From contig JAFLDC010000049.1 of assembly GCA_017302775.1 (NCBI GenBank), forward strand, positions 1-11,347: a stretch of DNA of 11,347 bases, in the 5' to 3' direction. The DNA is from Sphingomonadales bacterium. Its GTDB lineage: Bacteria > Pseudomonadota > Alphaproteobacteria > Sphingomonadales > Sphingomonadaceae. Positions 1-6,943 of this stretch are shown in pieces. Numbering within the stretch: position 1 is the stretch's first letter; every line of letters starts with the position of its first letter. The notes beneath the pieces are model-generated. The model saw only the letters and a program-made list of their open reading frames with translations, was not told the DNA's origin and did not search any database. Made by a program: the position numbers and the translations under genes.

Positions 1-298
1 CCCGAGTGGTATCGGTCCACATCGTTGATCTCCGGAAGTTTTCGCAAAACCCCTGAATCAATGACTTGGGCGGGCGTCAAGCTAACCCGCTGATACCACT
101 CAACTTAGTTTCGGATCAGGCTCTCAGAAGCGCAGATTGCCCTTACGCATTTTGTCCGCCCTCAATTTACGATGCTCCCCTTTTAAACTTCAATTTATAC
201 AAATTTTGCCGTGATTTTGAATTTTACTTGCCCGTGCCAGCAGGTTACTTCAGACACGGGCGAGCAAGCTCAATGCAGGCAAAGGGAAAGAACCATTG
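1..298. other. Left-edge non-coding region upstream of the kinase gene
   Basis: I see no convincing complete gene here. Plus frame 1 is open from base 1 to a TGA at 91-93 and could be the 3' tail of an upstream gene, but the roughly 30 residues match nothing I recognise. From about 125 to 240 the sequence becomes AT-rich, with runs such as TTTATACAAATTTT around 194-207, as expected for a promoter region of the kinase gene. I could not find a well-spaced -35/-10 pair. A 10-bp inverted repeat lies at 4-13/92-101 (listed separately). A short 5-bp stem (70-74 with 86-90) has no T-tract and is not called a terminator. Confidence 0.5.
4..101. repeat. Perfect 10-bp inverted repeat, arms 4-13 and 92-101
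   Basis: GAGTGGTATC at 4-13 is the exact reverse complement of GATACCACTC at 92-101, with centres 88 bp apart. The left arm also sits in an imperfect palindrome, GTGG at 6-9 and CCAC at 17-20, of the general look of a LacI- or GntR-type operator. The arms could be paired operator half-sites upstream of the kinase gene, or chance. No regulator gene is visible in the window. Confidence 0.35.
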
Positions 299-1132
299 AT
301 GAAACGGGATCTGGTCCTTCTTGGGATTGACGGAGTAGGCAAAAGCACGATCGCTGCAGCGCTGCGCGAGCACCTTGATGCCATCGGCTGCGAATCGGTC
401 ATCGCGAGCTGGTCCTCCGCCTCGCGGAATCATCCCAATGCCTTCGAACGGGGCTGCATGGGCGACGTACTCTATACGGCCTTCCGTTGCATGTACGCTC
501 AGGCGACAATCCCGGGCGTAGAGATTCACAAGCTATTTCCGCCAACGGCGGAAGAGTTTTTTCGGCATGACAGCCTGCGCGATCAGGTGCTCGATCTTCC
601 TGTCACCGACAACGCCGCGTGGGGCCTTCTGGCCGGCGCGCTCACCGAAATCGCGGGCAATTTTATGCATCGCTATATGGACGTGGTACCCAAGCTCCAG
701 ACCGGCAAGGTGGTGATCCAGGAAACTTTCGGACTGAAGCACCTGGTGAAGGACCTTTATCTCGCCAAGACCGTGGCCATCAAGAACGGCAATTCCGAAC
801 TGCTGCCACTGATCTCGAAGCTCGAGGAACTGGGCGAAACGATCTATTCCGGGGTACTTGCTCCGCAGGTCGGGATCGTTGTGGATGGCGATCCCGACGC
901 GGCGATCGCGCGCCGGATGGCCCAAGATGGGCGCGCGGGCTGGACAGAAGATATGCAGCTAGCGGGTGACCCTGGCCCGCATTCATTCAGTCACATGCAG
1001 CACTACACGCGGGGCGTGTTTCTCGACTATGCGAAACGCCACAACTGGCCAGTCCTGACCATCACGAACGAAAGCAAGGAAGCCAGCGTCAGGAAGGGTG
1101 TGGAATTCATCGTAACCGCACTTTCGCGGTGA
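299..1132 (+). CDS. Thymidylate-kinase-like P-loop kinase
   Basis: The 277-residue protein opens with a beta strand and a Walker A loop, GIDGVGKST (residues 9-17), in the form used by dTMP kinases and related nucleoside/nucleotide kinases. A second strand, KVVIQETFG (about 137-145), sits where dTMP kinases carry their DR(Y/S) Walker-B-like motif, but the DR pair is absent. An Arg-rich stretch AIARRMAQDGRAGW (about 202-215) could be the LID. At 277 residues it is longer than housekeeping Tmk (about 210), so it is unlikely to be the cell's own dTMP kinase. It probably phosphorylates an unknown acceptor in the cytoplasm. ATG at 299 is preferred over the in-frame TTG at 296, with a purine-rich AAGGGA at 282-287 upstream. 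It is convergent with the nucleotidyltransferase. The kinase fold is clear; the substrate is not. Confidence 0.8.
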   Translation: MKRDLVLLGIDGVGKSTIAAALREHLDAIGCESVIASWSSASRNHPNAFERGCMGDVLYTAFRCMYAQATIPGVEIHKLFPPTAEEFFRHDSLRDQVLDLPVTDNAAWGLLAGALTEIAGNFMHRYMDVVPKLQTGKVVIQETFGLKHLVKDLYLAKTVAIKNGNSELLPLISKLEELGETIYSGVLAPQVGIVVDGDPDAAIARRMAQDGRAGWTEDMQLAGDPGPHSFSHMQHYTRGVFLDYAKRHNWPVLTITNESKEASVRKGVEFIVTALSR

Positions 1133-1139
1133 GCACTGG

Positions 1140-1156
1140 CGCCCCCGGGCGGGGCG
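1140..1156. terminator. Possible GC-rich hairpin between convergent genes
   Basis: CGCCCC at 1140-1145 can pair with GGGGCG at 1151-1156 around a 5-base loop, in the 33-bp gap between the convergent kinase and nucleotidyltransferase genes. The position suits a bidirectional terminator, but there is no T-tract on either strand, so this is a weak call. Confidence 0.25.
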
Positions 1157-1165
1157 GCCGGCAGG

Positions 1166-2200
1166 CTATGGGAACCAGGCGCGGGTAGGCGCCGCGGATT
1201 CGCCATACGACTTTTTACAATAGGCAAGTTCGTCCTCGGAATAGTCTCCGGCCGCATCCGAGCGATAGGCGTCGATCAGCTCGACCGCTCGCCGTCCCGA
1301 AGGGAAGATCGGCTGCTGCGCCAGTAGGCGGCTGTTGGCTTCGAATACCTCATCCACAAAATCCAGCGTGGCATGAATGTATCGGCGAAGATCGCCTTCG
1401 ACCAATCCAGGCCCCTGCATCAGCAGCGCGACATAGCGGTCATAGAGCGCCGGGTTCACGCCATGCATCTGCGCGTAGGGCAAAATCCATTTGCGGTTGT
1501 AACTCGTGTTGCCGCACAAATGCGTGTGAGCATGAAATTGGGTGACCATGTTTTCACGAGCGAGGTCGGCGCACCGGATGAACTCTCTGCGCATCCATGC
1601 TCCCTGCATGTCGAGCAGAACGGAATAGTCGGCGACCTTCCATCGAAACATGAGATACTGAAATTTGGGACGGGAAACGATCTTCAGGAGATCACCCATC
1701 TGTTCTCGCCCGAAATCGATCACCGAGTTGTGCAGCCGATGCACCAATGCAAGATCTCTGCGATCGAACGGCGTGGTCAAGAGAATTAACGCCGATGTGG
1801 CGTAGTGAAATAAATCATTCAATTTATTAGCTATTGCGTAAATATCTTGCCAAGTTCGATATTCTATATCAACCTTTACTTTGGATCCCGGTAGCACGGT
1901 GTGAATGAGAAAGGCTGCCTTGCCAGCGTCATGCCCGGTCAATATTTCTCTTTCTGGTGAGAAAACCCGAAAATGACGGTCGATGTCGAGTTCCCCCGCG
2001 GTGCGCAGACGATCGGACAGCACATACACGTCGATATCCGAATTGGGATTACCGATCCCCTCGATCAACGAGCCCCCCACGATCAGGGCATCGCCTTCCC
2101 TTAGATAGGCATTCTTCCGAATGAACCCCAGATCGACCTGAACCTGCCGGTCCAGCAGGCTGATGCAGCCAGCCGCGTCAATGCGATCATTGAAATTCAT
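1166..2200 (-). CDS. DNA polymerase beta-fold nucleotidyltransferase
   Basis: This 344-residue protein carries the signature of the NTP_transf_2 superfamily: GGSLIEG (42-48), then SDIDVYV with the metal-binding pair D55 and D57. A likely third carboxylate is D111 in KVDIEYR. Family members move NMP from an NTP to a hydroxyl or other group on a small molecule, protein or RNA (the fold of aminoglycoside nucleotidyltransferases and MNT antitoxins). The remaining 230 residues are mostly helical-looking with many aromatic and His residues, and I do not recognise them. ATG at 2200 is chosen; an in-frame TTG at 2209 lacks a better ribosome site. It follows the DUF924 gene by about 42 bp on the same strand and probably shares its transcript. 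Codons around 1790-1990 are more AT-rich than in the neighbours. The acceptor is unknown; toxin-antitoxin membership looks unlikely at this size. Confidence 0.8.
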   Translation of the reverse strand: MNFNDRIDAAGCISLLDRQVQVDLGFIRKNAYLREGDALIVGGSLIEGIGNPNSDIDVYVLSDRLRTAGELDIDRHFRVFSPEREILTGHDAGKAAFLIHTVLPGSKVKVDIEYRTWQDIYAIANKLNDLFHYATSALILLTTPFDRRDLALVHRLHNSVIDFGREQMGDLLKIVSRPKFQYLMFRWKVADYSVLLDMQGAWMRREFIRCADLARENMVTQFHAHTHLCGNTSYNRKWILPYAQMHGVNPALYDRYVALLMQGPGLVEGDLRRYIHATLDFVDEVFEANSRLLAQQPIFPSGRRAVELIDAYRSDAAGDYSEDELAYCKKSYGESAAPTRAWFP

Positions 2201-2242
2201 TTGATTCAATCCATTCGCGTTGCACCGGCGCAGGTCCGTTCA

Positions 2243-2803
2243 TCATCCCGAGAATCCGCCGTTTTCCAGATAGTGCTGCTCCTCGGCCGTGGTTTTCCTG
2301 CCGAGAATGGCGTTGCGGTGCGGGAAGCGCCCGAAGGCTGCGATAATGTCCCGATGCCGCAAGGCAGGCCGCCGCCAATCCCAGGCAAGCTCACGCTGAA
2401 GTTCGACCGACTTGTTCTGATCCGCGAGATCCTCGGAATGCATAAAGGGCATATAAAAAAAGCCACGAAGATCGAGATCGAATGCCATGTCATGCCCTCG
2501 TTCGATCGCAATGGATGCCATCTCGCGCGCCATGGTATCGGTGGCGAACACGCGCGGCGTACCCCGAAACGAATTACGCGGGAATTGATCCAGAAGGATG
2601 ATCAGGCTCAGCGCGCTTGACGGCCTATCCAGCCATGCCGTGCACTGCCCCTCCGCAGCACGTTCATACAACGACAGGAAGCGATCTCGAAACGCACGAT
2701 CGAATTCCTCATCCTTATCAAACCAGCGATCCGGGCCGGCCGCAATCCAGAAATCGTAAAGATCTTCGGCTTCAGTAAAGTTTTCCATATTTATCGATAT
2801 CAT
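2243..2803 (-). CDS. DUF924 family protein
   Basis: The 186-residue protein has the full-length DUF924 pattern: YDFW near residue 16, GPDRWFDKDEEFD (23-35), LLDQFPRN (70-77), FYMPFMHSED (116-125) and FGRFPHRNAILGR (157-169). The family is widespread in proteobacteria, is predicted to be an all-helical TPR-like fold, and has no established reaction. ATG at 2803 is supported by GGAA six bases upstream; ATG at 2788 is an alternative. It is the first gene of a two-gene minus-strand unit with the nucleotidyltransferase, and is divergent from the PEP mutase operon across an AT-rich spacer. It may be a chromosomal neighbour rather than a pathway gene. Confidence 0.9.
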   Translation of the reverse strand: MISINMENFTEAEDLYDFWIAAGPDRWFDKDEEFDRAFRDRFLSLYERAAEGQCTAWLDRPSSALSLIILLDQFPRNSFRGTPRVFATDTMAREMASIAIERGHDMAFDLDLRGFFYMPFMHSEDLADQNKSVELQRELAWDWRRPALRHRDIIAAFGRFPHRNAILGRKTTAEEQHYLENGGFSG

Positions 2804-3151
2804 AGCGGATTCCGATCAGCACGCATTTAGATGCTAAAATCATCAAAATGTCTACAATCGAAATGTACATCGACAGTCAAGTTTTGGCCGGTTGGCATGG
2901 CATAACTACAGCACAATCGTTTGGGATAAGTGCGCATTTTCGGTCGATCTGGGGTGCAACAATTACTGAAACACGTGAATCACGATATTCTGGCGAAATA
3001 TAGTATACTTTCAATTTGATTTGACAGTTTATAGTCTTATGACAAATTGTATTTCCGACAATTGGACTATCCGTCTATCCGATGGTTGAATTACAAAAAA
3101 ACACAAAGACATCATTATTCATCACATTGACTTTTCGCCAAGGAGGATTGC
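2804..3151. promoter_or_regulatory. AT-rich divergent promoter region upstream of PEP mutase
   Basis: This 348-bp spacer between the divergent DUF924 and PEP mutase genes holds no credible gene. It is much richer in A and T than the flanks. On the plus strand it contains a perfect TTGACA at 3021-3026. With an 18-base spacer the matching hexamer is AATTGT (3045-3050), which keeps the A at position 2 and T at position 6 of a -10 box but is otherwise poor. A perfect palindrome AGTATACT (3002-3009) lies just upstream of the TTGACA and could be an operator half. Promoter assignment is inferred from position and composition. Confidence 0.45.
3140..3146 (+). promoter_or_regulatory. Strong ribosome binding site of PEP mutase gene
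   Basis: AAGGAGG ends five bases before the GTG at 3152. It is a near-perfect Shine-Dalgarno sequence and fixes the GTG as the start, compensating for the weak start codon. Confidence 0.85.
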
Positions 3152-4024
3152 GTGAGTGAAAAGAATGGGTCAGTAAACGCCTTCTCCGCGATGCTGAGCC
3201 GGGCCCGGGAAACCGGCAAGGCCGTTCATATCATTGGCGCACACGATTGCGTTTCGGCCAGGGTCGCAGAACAGGCAGGCTTTGGCGCGGTGTGGGTTTC
3301 AAGCCTCGGGCTCGCGGTCGTCAGCGGAAAGTGTGATCGCAACGAGCTTGGGTGGACCGAAACTGTCAATGCGCTTGAAGCGATCGCGGAAAGCATATCG
3401 ATACCCGTTATTCTCGATGCGGACGAAGGGTTCGGTGACAAGAACATCGCCCGGGTGTTCCTGTCCCGGGCCAGTGCCCGCGGCGCCGCCTGCGTCAGCC
3501 TCGAAGACAAGTCCTTTCCGAAGAAGAACTCCTTCTCCGAAGGGGTCAGCCTGTGCGAAATTCCGGATTTCGTGGAAAAGCTTGATGCTTGCCGGAAGGT
3601 CCTCAACCCCGCGAAAACCGCACTGGTCGCAAGAACTGACTCGCTCGTGGCCGGCGAAGGTATCGATCGGGCTTTGGAGCGCGCACATGCATACGCGGCC
3701 ACCGGCGTCGATGGGCTGATCATTCATTCCAAGTCGAAGACGGTCGACGAACTGGCTGAGTTCATGTCGCGGTGGGATGGCGATTGCCCGATCATCGCAA
3801 TTCCGACGAGCTTCGACGATACCGCCGCGCGGCGTTTTGACGAACTTGGCATAGCCTGCATCATCTGGGCAAACCAGTTGCTGAGAGCTTCGATTGCAGC
3901 GATGGAAACGATCGCTGCGGATATGAGCGCGGGAAAGAACGTCGGTTCACTCAAGAACCAGATCGTATCGGTCAATACGGCCTTGAGCTATGCCGATTGC
4001 AGACTTGGCTGCTCGCAGGTCTAG
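3152..4024 (+). CDS. pepM: Phosphoenolpyruvate mutase
   Basis: This enzyme rearranges phosphoenolpyruvate to phosphonopyruvate, forming the C-P bond that begins nearly all known phosphonate biosynthesis. The 290-residue protein is full length for the isocitrate lyase/PEP mutase superfamily TIM barrel. It has the mutase signature EDKSFPKKNS (118-127), where the final NS separates true PEP mutases from isocitrate lyase-type enzymes. It also has a DADEGFG metal/substrate loop (89-95; the usual text is DADTGYG), CDRNELGWTE (61-70), ARTDS near 160 and IIHSKSK in the later barrel. The ARTDS and DADEGFG variants suggest a divergent branch. It starts at GTG behind a strong ribosome site and ends 5 bp before the decarboxylase gene. 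That pairing is the classic thermodynamic coupling and makes a methylisocitrate lyase or oxaloacetate hydrolase role unlikely. Confidence 0.95.
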   Translation: MSEKNGSVNAFSAMLSRARETGKAVHIIGAHDCVSARVAEQAGFGAVWVSSLGLAVVSGKCDRNELGWTETVNALEAIAESISIPVILDADEGFGDKNIARVFLSRASARGAACVSLEDKSFPKKNSFSEGVSLCEIPDFVEKLDACRKVLNPAKTALVARTDSLVAGEGIDRALERAHAYAATGVDGLIIHSKSKTVDELAEFMSRWDGDCPIIAIPTSFDDTAARRFDELGIACIIWANQLLRASIAAMETIAADMSAGKNVGSLKNQIVSVNTALSYADCRLGCSQV

Positions 4025-4029
4025 CGCCC

Positions 4030-5193
4030 ATGATCGAGCCGAGCGAACTGTTGGCGATATTGAAAGCGCATGGGGTCTCATCGATCCTCAGCCTCCCCTG
4101 CTCGTCCTTTGCCGGGCTGCTGCAGGCCGTCGACGACGATTCCGCCATCGAGCACCTGCGGATGACGAGTGAAGCCGAAGGAGTCGGCATTGCGGCGGGT
4201 TGCTGGCTTTCGGGCAAAGCTCCCGCCATCCTGATTCAAAACTCGGGCTTTGCCGATGCAATCAATCCCATTTGCTCACTGCTCGACACCTTTCGCATTC
4301 CGGTTCCCTTTTTCATTTCGGTACGCGGCGGTTTCGGCATTGCCGACGAACCGCAGCACGACATATTGGGAGGACGGTTCGAAACGATCGTACGGGCCCT
4401 TGGCCTGCCCTATTTCGTCCTGCCGAATGAAGCCGCCGCTGCGGCCGGGGTCTTGAGCCAGATCTTCACGGACTACATCGCGAAGCGGCAAAGCGTCATC
4501 ATAGCGGTCCCGATGGGAACCTTTGCCGCCAGGTCTGCGCCAGCCGCTGAACCGGCACCCGCGCACGATCCTCATCCGTCGAGGACCGACGTGCTTCAGG
4601 CGATCCGTGCCGGAGCACCGACGGATGCGATTTTCGTTTGTTCGACCGGCTTCATCGGGCGCGACCTGTTCCTTTTGGGCGATCGGCCCTCCAACATCTA
4701 CGTCGCCGGATCAATGGGCTGCGCCAGTGCCATCGGATATGCGATCTCGCGCAGTTGCGAACGGACCGTCATCGTGCTTGACGGCGATGGCGCGGCGCTG
4801 ATGCGGCTGGGCAATCTCGCCACCCTGGGAAATCAGCAATGCGGCCGCCTGGTGCATATCATCTTGAACAACGGCGTATATGAATCGACCGGAGGTCAGG
4901 CCAATTTCGCCAGGAATGTGAATTTCGTCGAGGTCGCGCGGGCTTGCGGATACTCTCCGCTGAGCCGGCGTCTGACTGACTGCGAAGCGATGGTGACAGC
5001 CCTGACCGAAATCGGCAGCGGACTCGCCCGGGCGCAGCCGGTGCTGATCGACATGATAACCGCGCGCTGTTCGGCCAAGCCCTCGGCGCGGCCGGATATC
5101 AGCTATCCGGACCAGGCAAGCCGTCTGAGGGACTCCCTCACTCCAGGCGATCGCAGCCACCAGGCCACCAATGCAATGGAAGCATGCCAGTGA
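4030..5193 (+). CDS. ppd: Phosphonopyruvate decarboxylase (TPP-dependent)
   Basis: This enzyme decarboxylates phosphonopyruvate to phosphonoacetaldehyde, pulling the unfavourable mutase equilibrium forward. The 387-residue protein is of normal family length. Its N-terminal Pyr-type domain has SEAEGVGIAAG (the TPP-activating Glu region), QNSGFADAINP, and the family-typical DEPQHDILGGRF. The C-terminal domain has the thiamine diphosphate motif, GDGAALMRLGNLATLGNQ followed about 27 residues later by NN in ILNNGVYESTGGQ, the usual text in this family. ATG at 4030 is chosen over the ATG at 3997, which would overlap the mutase gene and add a stretch unlike the family N terminus. A weak GCAGGT lies upstream. 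Its last codons overlap the start of the next gene. Sulfopyruvate decarboxylase is the main alternative, but the mutase neighbour argues against it. Confidence 0.94.
   Translation: MIEPSELLAILKAHGVSSILSLPCSSFAGLLQAVDDDSAIEHLRMTSEAEGVGIAAGCWLSGKAPAILIQNSGFADAINPICSLLDTFRIPVPFFISVRGGFGIADEPQHDILGGRFETIVRALGLPYFVLPNEAAAAAGVLSQIFTDYIAKRQSVIIAVPMGTFAARSAPAAEPAPAHDPHPSRTDVLQAIRAGAPTDAIFVCSTGFIGRDLFLLGDRPSNIYVAGSMGCASAIGYAISRSCERTVIVLDGDGAALMRLGNLATLGNQQCGRLVHIILNNGVYESTGGQANFARNVNFVEVARACGYSPLSRRLTDCEAMVTALTEIGSGLARAQPVLIDMITARCSAKPSARPDISYPDQASRLRDSLTPGDRSHQATNAMEACQ
5178..5182 (+). promoter_or_regulatory. Ribosome binding site choosing the GTG start at 5190
   Basis: GGAAG sits seven bases before a GTG at 5190, but only one base before the ATG at 5184. 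Spacing therefore favours the GTG, which overlaps the decarboxylase stop as GTGA (5190-5193). Confidence 0.55.
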
Positions 5194-5570
5194 CCGCCAC
5201 AATGACACCCCGCCGGCTCAAAGCCTTTTCCGATGCCTGGGACCAGGGCGACGTCGATCTGATCATGTCCTACTTTCATCAGGATTGCACTTTCAGCCCG
5301 TCGGTTGAAGATCAGCCTGGCAAGACCTTTCACGGCAAGACAGAAGTGGAAGCCGAGATCCGCAGGATATTGGCCAGGGATGCGGACGGCGTGTCCCGTT
5401 CGGCCGGCCATGTAGTGATGGGTAACCGGGGCTACAGTGAGTGGAGTATCGTGTTTGAGCTTGGCGATCGGGAAGGTGAGCTTCGTGGCTGCGATCTCTT
5501 CGAATTCGCAGGAGATCTGATTCTTCGCAAGGACGCCTATCGAAAATCTGCACTTTGGCTGCAGCGGTAG
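5190..5570 (+). CDS. SnoaL/NTF2-like small alpha+beta-barrel protein
   Basis: The 126-residue protein has the look of the SnoaL-like NTF2 fold. An N-terminal helix RLKAFSDAWDQGDVDLIMSYF is followed by HQDCTFSPS, then a GKTFHGKTEVEAEIRRIL helix and beta strands ending in CDLFEFAGDLILRKDAYRK. Members are cyclases, isomerases, dehydratases or simple binding proteins, so the fold does not tell the reaction. The gene is translationally coupled to the decarboxylase (GTGA overlap), which suggests it works on phosphonoacetaldehyde or the next intermediate; this is an inference from position. The ATG at 5184 is an alternative start, and the downstream ATG at 5202 has no ribosome site. It ends 6 bp before the stop of the convergent Hsp70-like gene, with no clear terminator between. 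Confidence 0.8.
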   Translation: MTATMTPRRLKAFSDAWDQGDVDLIMSYFHQDCTFSPSVEDQPGKTFHGKTEVEAEIRRILARDADGVSRSAGHVVMGNRGYSEWSIVFELGDREGELRGCDLFEFAGDLILRKDAYRKSALWLQR

Positions 5571-5576
5571 GCCGGT

Positions 5577-6860
5577 TCAGGCCAGTAGCCCGGGTTCCCT
5601 GCCGATCAGGGCCAGGCCCTGCGAGACCGAAGTCAGTTGATCCCGGCTGACGATCCTGCCCGCATCAAAGCGATGCTCGAACAATGACCGGATTGCAGGA
5701 ACGTAAGATGTGCCACCCGATAGGAAGACGACATCAACGTCTTCCACGGACATGCCAGCGCTTTCAAGAGTGCTATCGATGAGCTTGTCGAGCCGCTCGA
5801 GGTCGGGCTCGATCCAGCGCTCGAAATCGGCCTTGGTGATCGTTGCCTCATAAGGTCCGTTGTCAAACTGGATCTCAATGGTCGCACGGTCCTCGTTCGA
5901 CAGCCGGAACTTGGCTTCGGACACGATGTCGATGACCACGGAGACCATGCCGTGGCGGATAAATTCGATGAAGCGGTCGATCTTCTCCGGCTCCTGGCTT
6001 GCCGTTCTGAACCTGGCCAGTTCCCTGAGAAGCTGGCCGCCTTGCAGCAGCGATGCATCGTTCCAGCTCGACAAGCGATGGTAATAGCTGGCCGGAATGT
6101 CGAGCAGCTTGTCAAGGCTCCGGTATTTCGAACCCTTACCCAGGGCCTCGGCCACGGTGTGCTGGATGATCCTGTAATCGAACTGATCTCCGGCGATCCC
6201 CAGGCCTTGACTGGCCAGAGGTTCCACCGCGATGCCCTGCGACGTGCGCTTGCCACGAACCAGTGAATAGTCGCTGGTCCCCCCGCCAAAATCACCCACG
6301 AATATCGTTGCTTCGCCATCGAGTTCGCGAATGAAATGGTAAGCCGCCGCTACGGGTTCATAAACATAACTGATCGATGAAAAGCCGAAGGCCGACAGAG
6401 CTTGATCATAACGCCGCAGCGCCAGCTCTTCATCGGGCCGCGTGCCCGCGAAGCGCACTGGCCGCCCGACCACGATCTGACAATCTTGCCAGTGTTGTCC
6501 CTCGCTTGCCCGAGCCTGCAGGTCGGTCAGAAAGAGGCGCATCAAGTCAGAGTATTCGTAGCGCGAGCCATAGATCGAGGTGTTGGTGAAGTGTTTGCTG
6601 GCGGCAAAGGTCTTGAGCGACTTGATCAGGCGGCAATCTGGAGCAAAGCTGCGAAAGGCATCGATTGCCCACTGGCCGCCGACGAACCGGTTGGCGCTTT
6701 TGCCGGGCCCCTCAATCTCCTGCCAGAACGCCAGAAGCGTCGGAAAGATGTCGTCGCTGCCATCCGGTGTTGCAAAGCGCACCGTGCTGCACGATCCGTC
6801 ATCCCGAAGCTCGCTGACGACTGAATTCGTCGTGCCAAAATCCAGTCCGATCGTCTTCAT
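5577..6860 (-). CDS. Hsp70-family ATPase lacking a substrate-binding domain
   Basis: The 427-residue protein has the actin/Hsp70 ATPase signatures in order: phosphate-1 IGLDFGTTNS (4-13), connect-1-like YEPVAAAYHF (167-176), phosphate-2 FVGDFGGGTSDYSLV (187-201), and the adenosine motif VVFLSGGTSYVPAIR (377-391). It ends about 35 residues after the adenosine motif, so the DnaK beta-sandwich and lid are absent. Size and layout fit YegD-like orphan Hsp70 proteins. It should bind and hydrolyse ATP in the cytoplasm; a client is unknown. ATG at 6860 starts the fold directly. In-frame ATGs at 6872 and 6926 would add a tail unlike the family. It is the last gene of the minus operon, after the amidinotransferase (83 bp gap from this start, 17 bp from the longest one). 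An Hsp70 in such an operon is unusual; it could fold or regulate a neighbouring enzyme. Confidence 0.9.
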   Translation of the reverse strand: MKTIGLDFGTTNSVVSELRDDGSCSTVRFATPDGSDDIFPTLLAFWQEIEGPGKSANRFVGGQWAIDAFRSFAPDCRLIKSLKTFAASKHFTNTSIYGSRYEYSDLMRLFLTDLQARASEGQHWQDCQIVVGRPVRFAGTRPDEELALRRYDQALSAFGFSSISYVYEPVAAAYHFIRELDGEATIFVGDFGGGTSDYSLVRGKRTSQGIAVEPLASQGLGIAGDQFDYRIIQHTVAEALGKGSKYRSLDKLLDIPASYYHRLSSWNDASLLQGGQLLRELARFRTASQEPEKIDRFIEFIRHGMVSVVIDIVSEAKFRLSNEDRATIEIQFDNGPYEATITKADFERWIEPDLERLDKLIDSTLESAGMSVEDVDVVFLSGGTSYVPAIRSLFEHRFDAGRIVSRDQLTSVSQGLALIGREPGLLA

Positions 6861-6943
6861 GCAGGTATCCATTCGGTCACAGTTCTTGCTTCGCGTCTCG
6901 GCAATCTCGCCCGGATGGATCCGCAAACGGCACGCGTGCGCTT

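Noticed and set aside
2201..2620. Plus-strand open frame of 139 codons across the DUF924 gene
   Set aside because: It is antisense to a clear DUF924 protein and its translation has no recognisable family features.
3226..3727. Antisense and alternate-frame open frames inside the PEP mutase gene
   Set aside because: They are shadows of a GC-rich gene; the mutase frame carries all the conserved motifs and the ribosome site.
5570..5583. GGCC...GGCC short repeat between the convergent stops as a terminator
   Set aside because: The stem is only 4 bp, with no T-tract.
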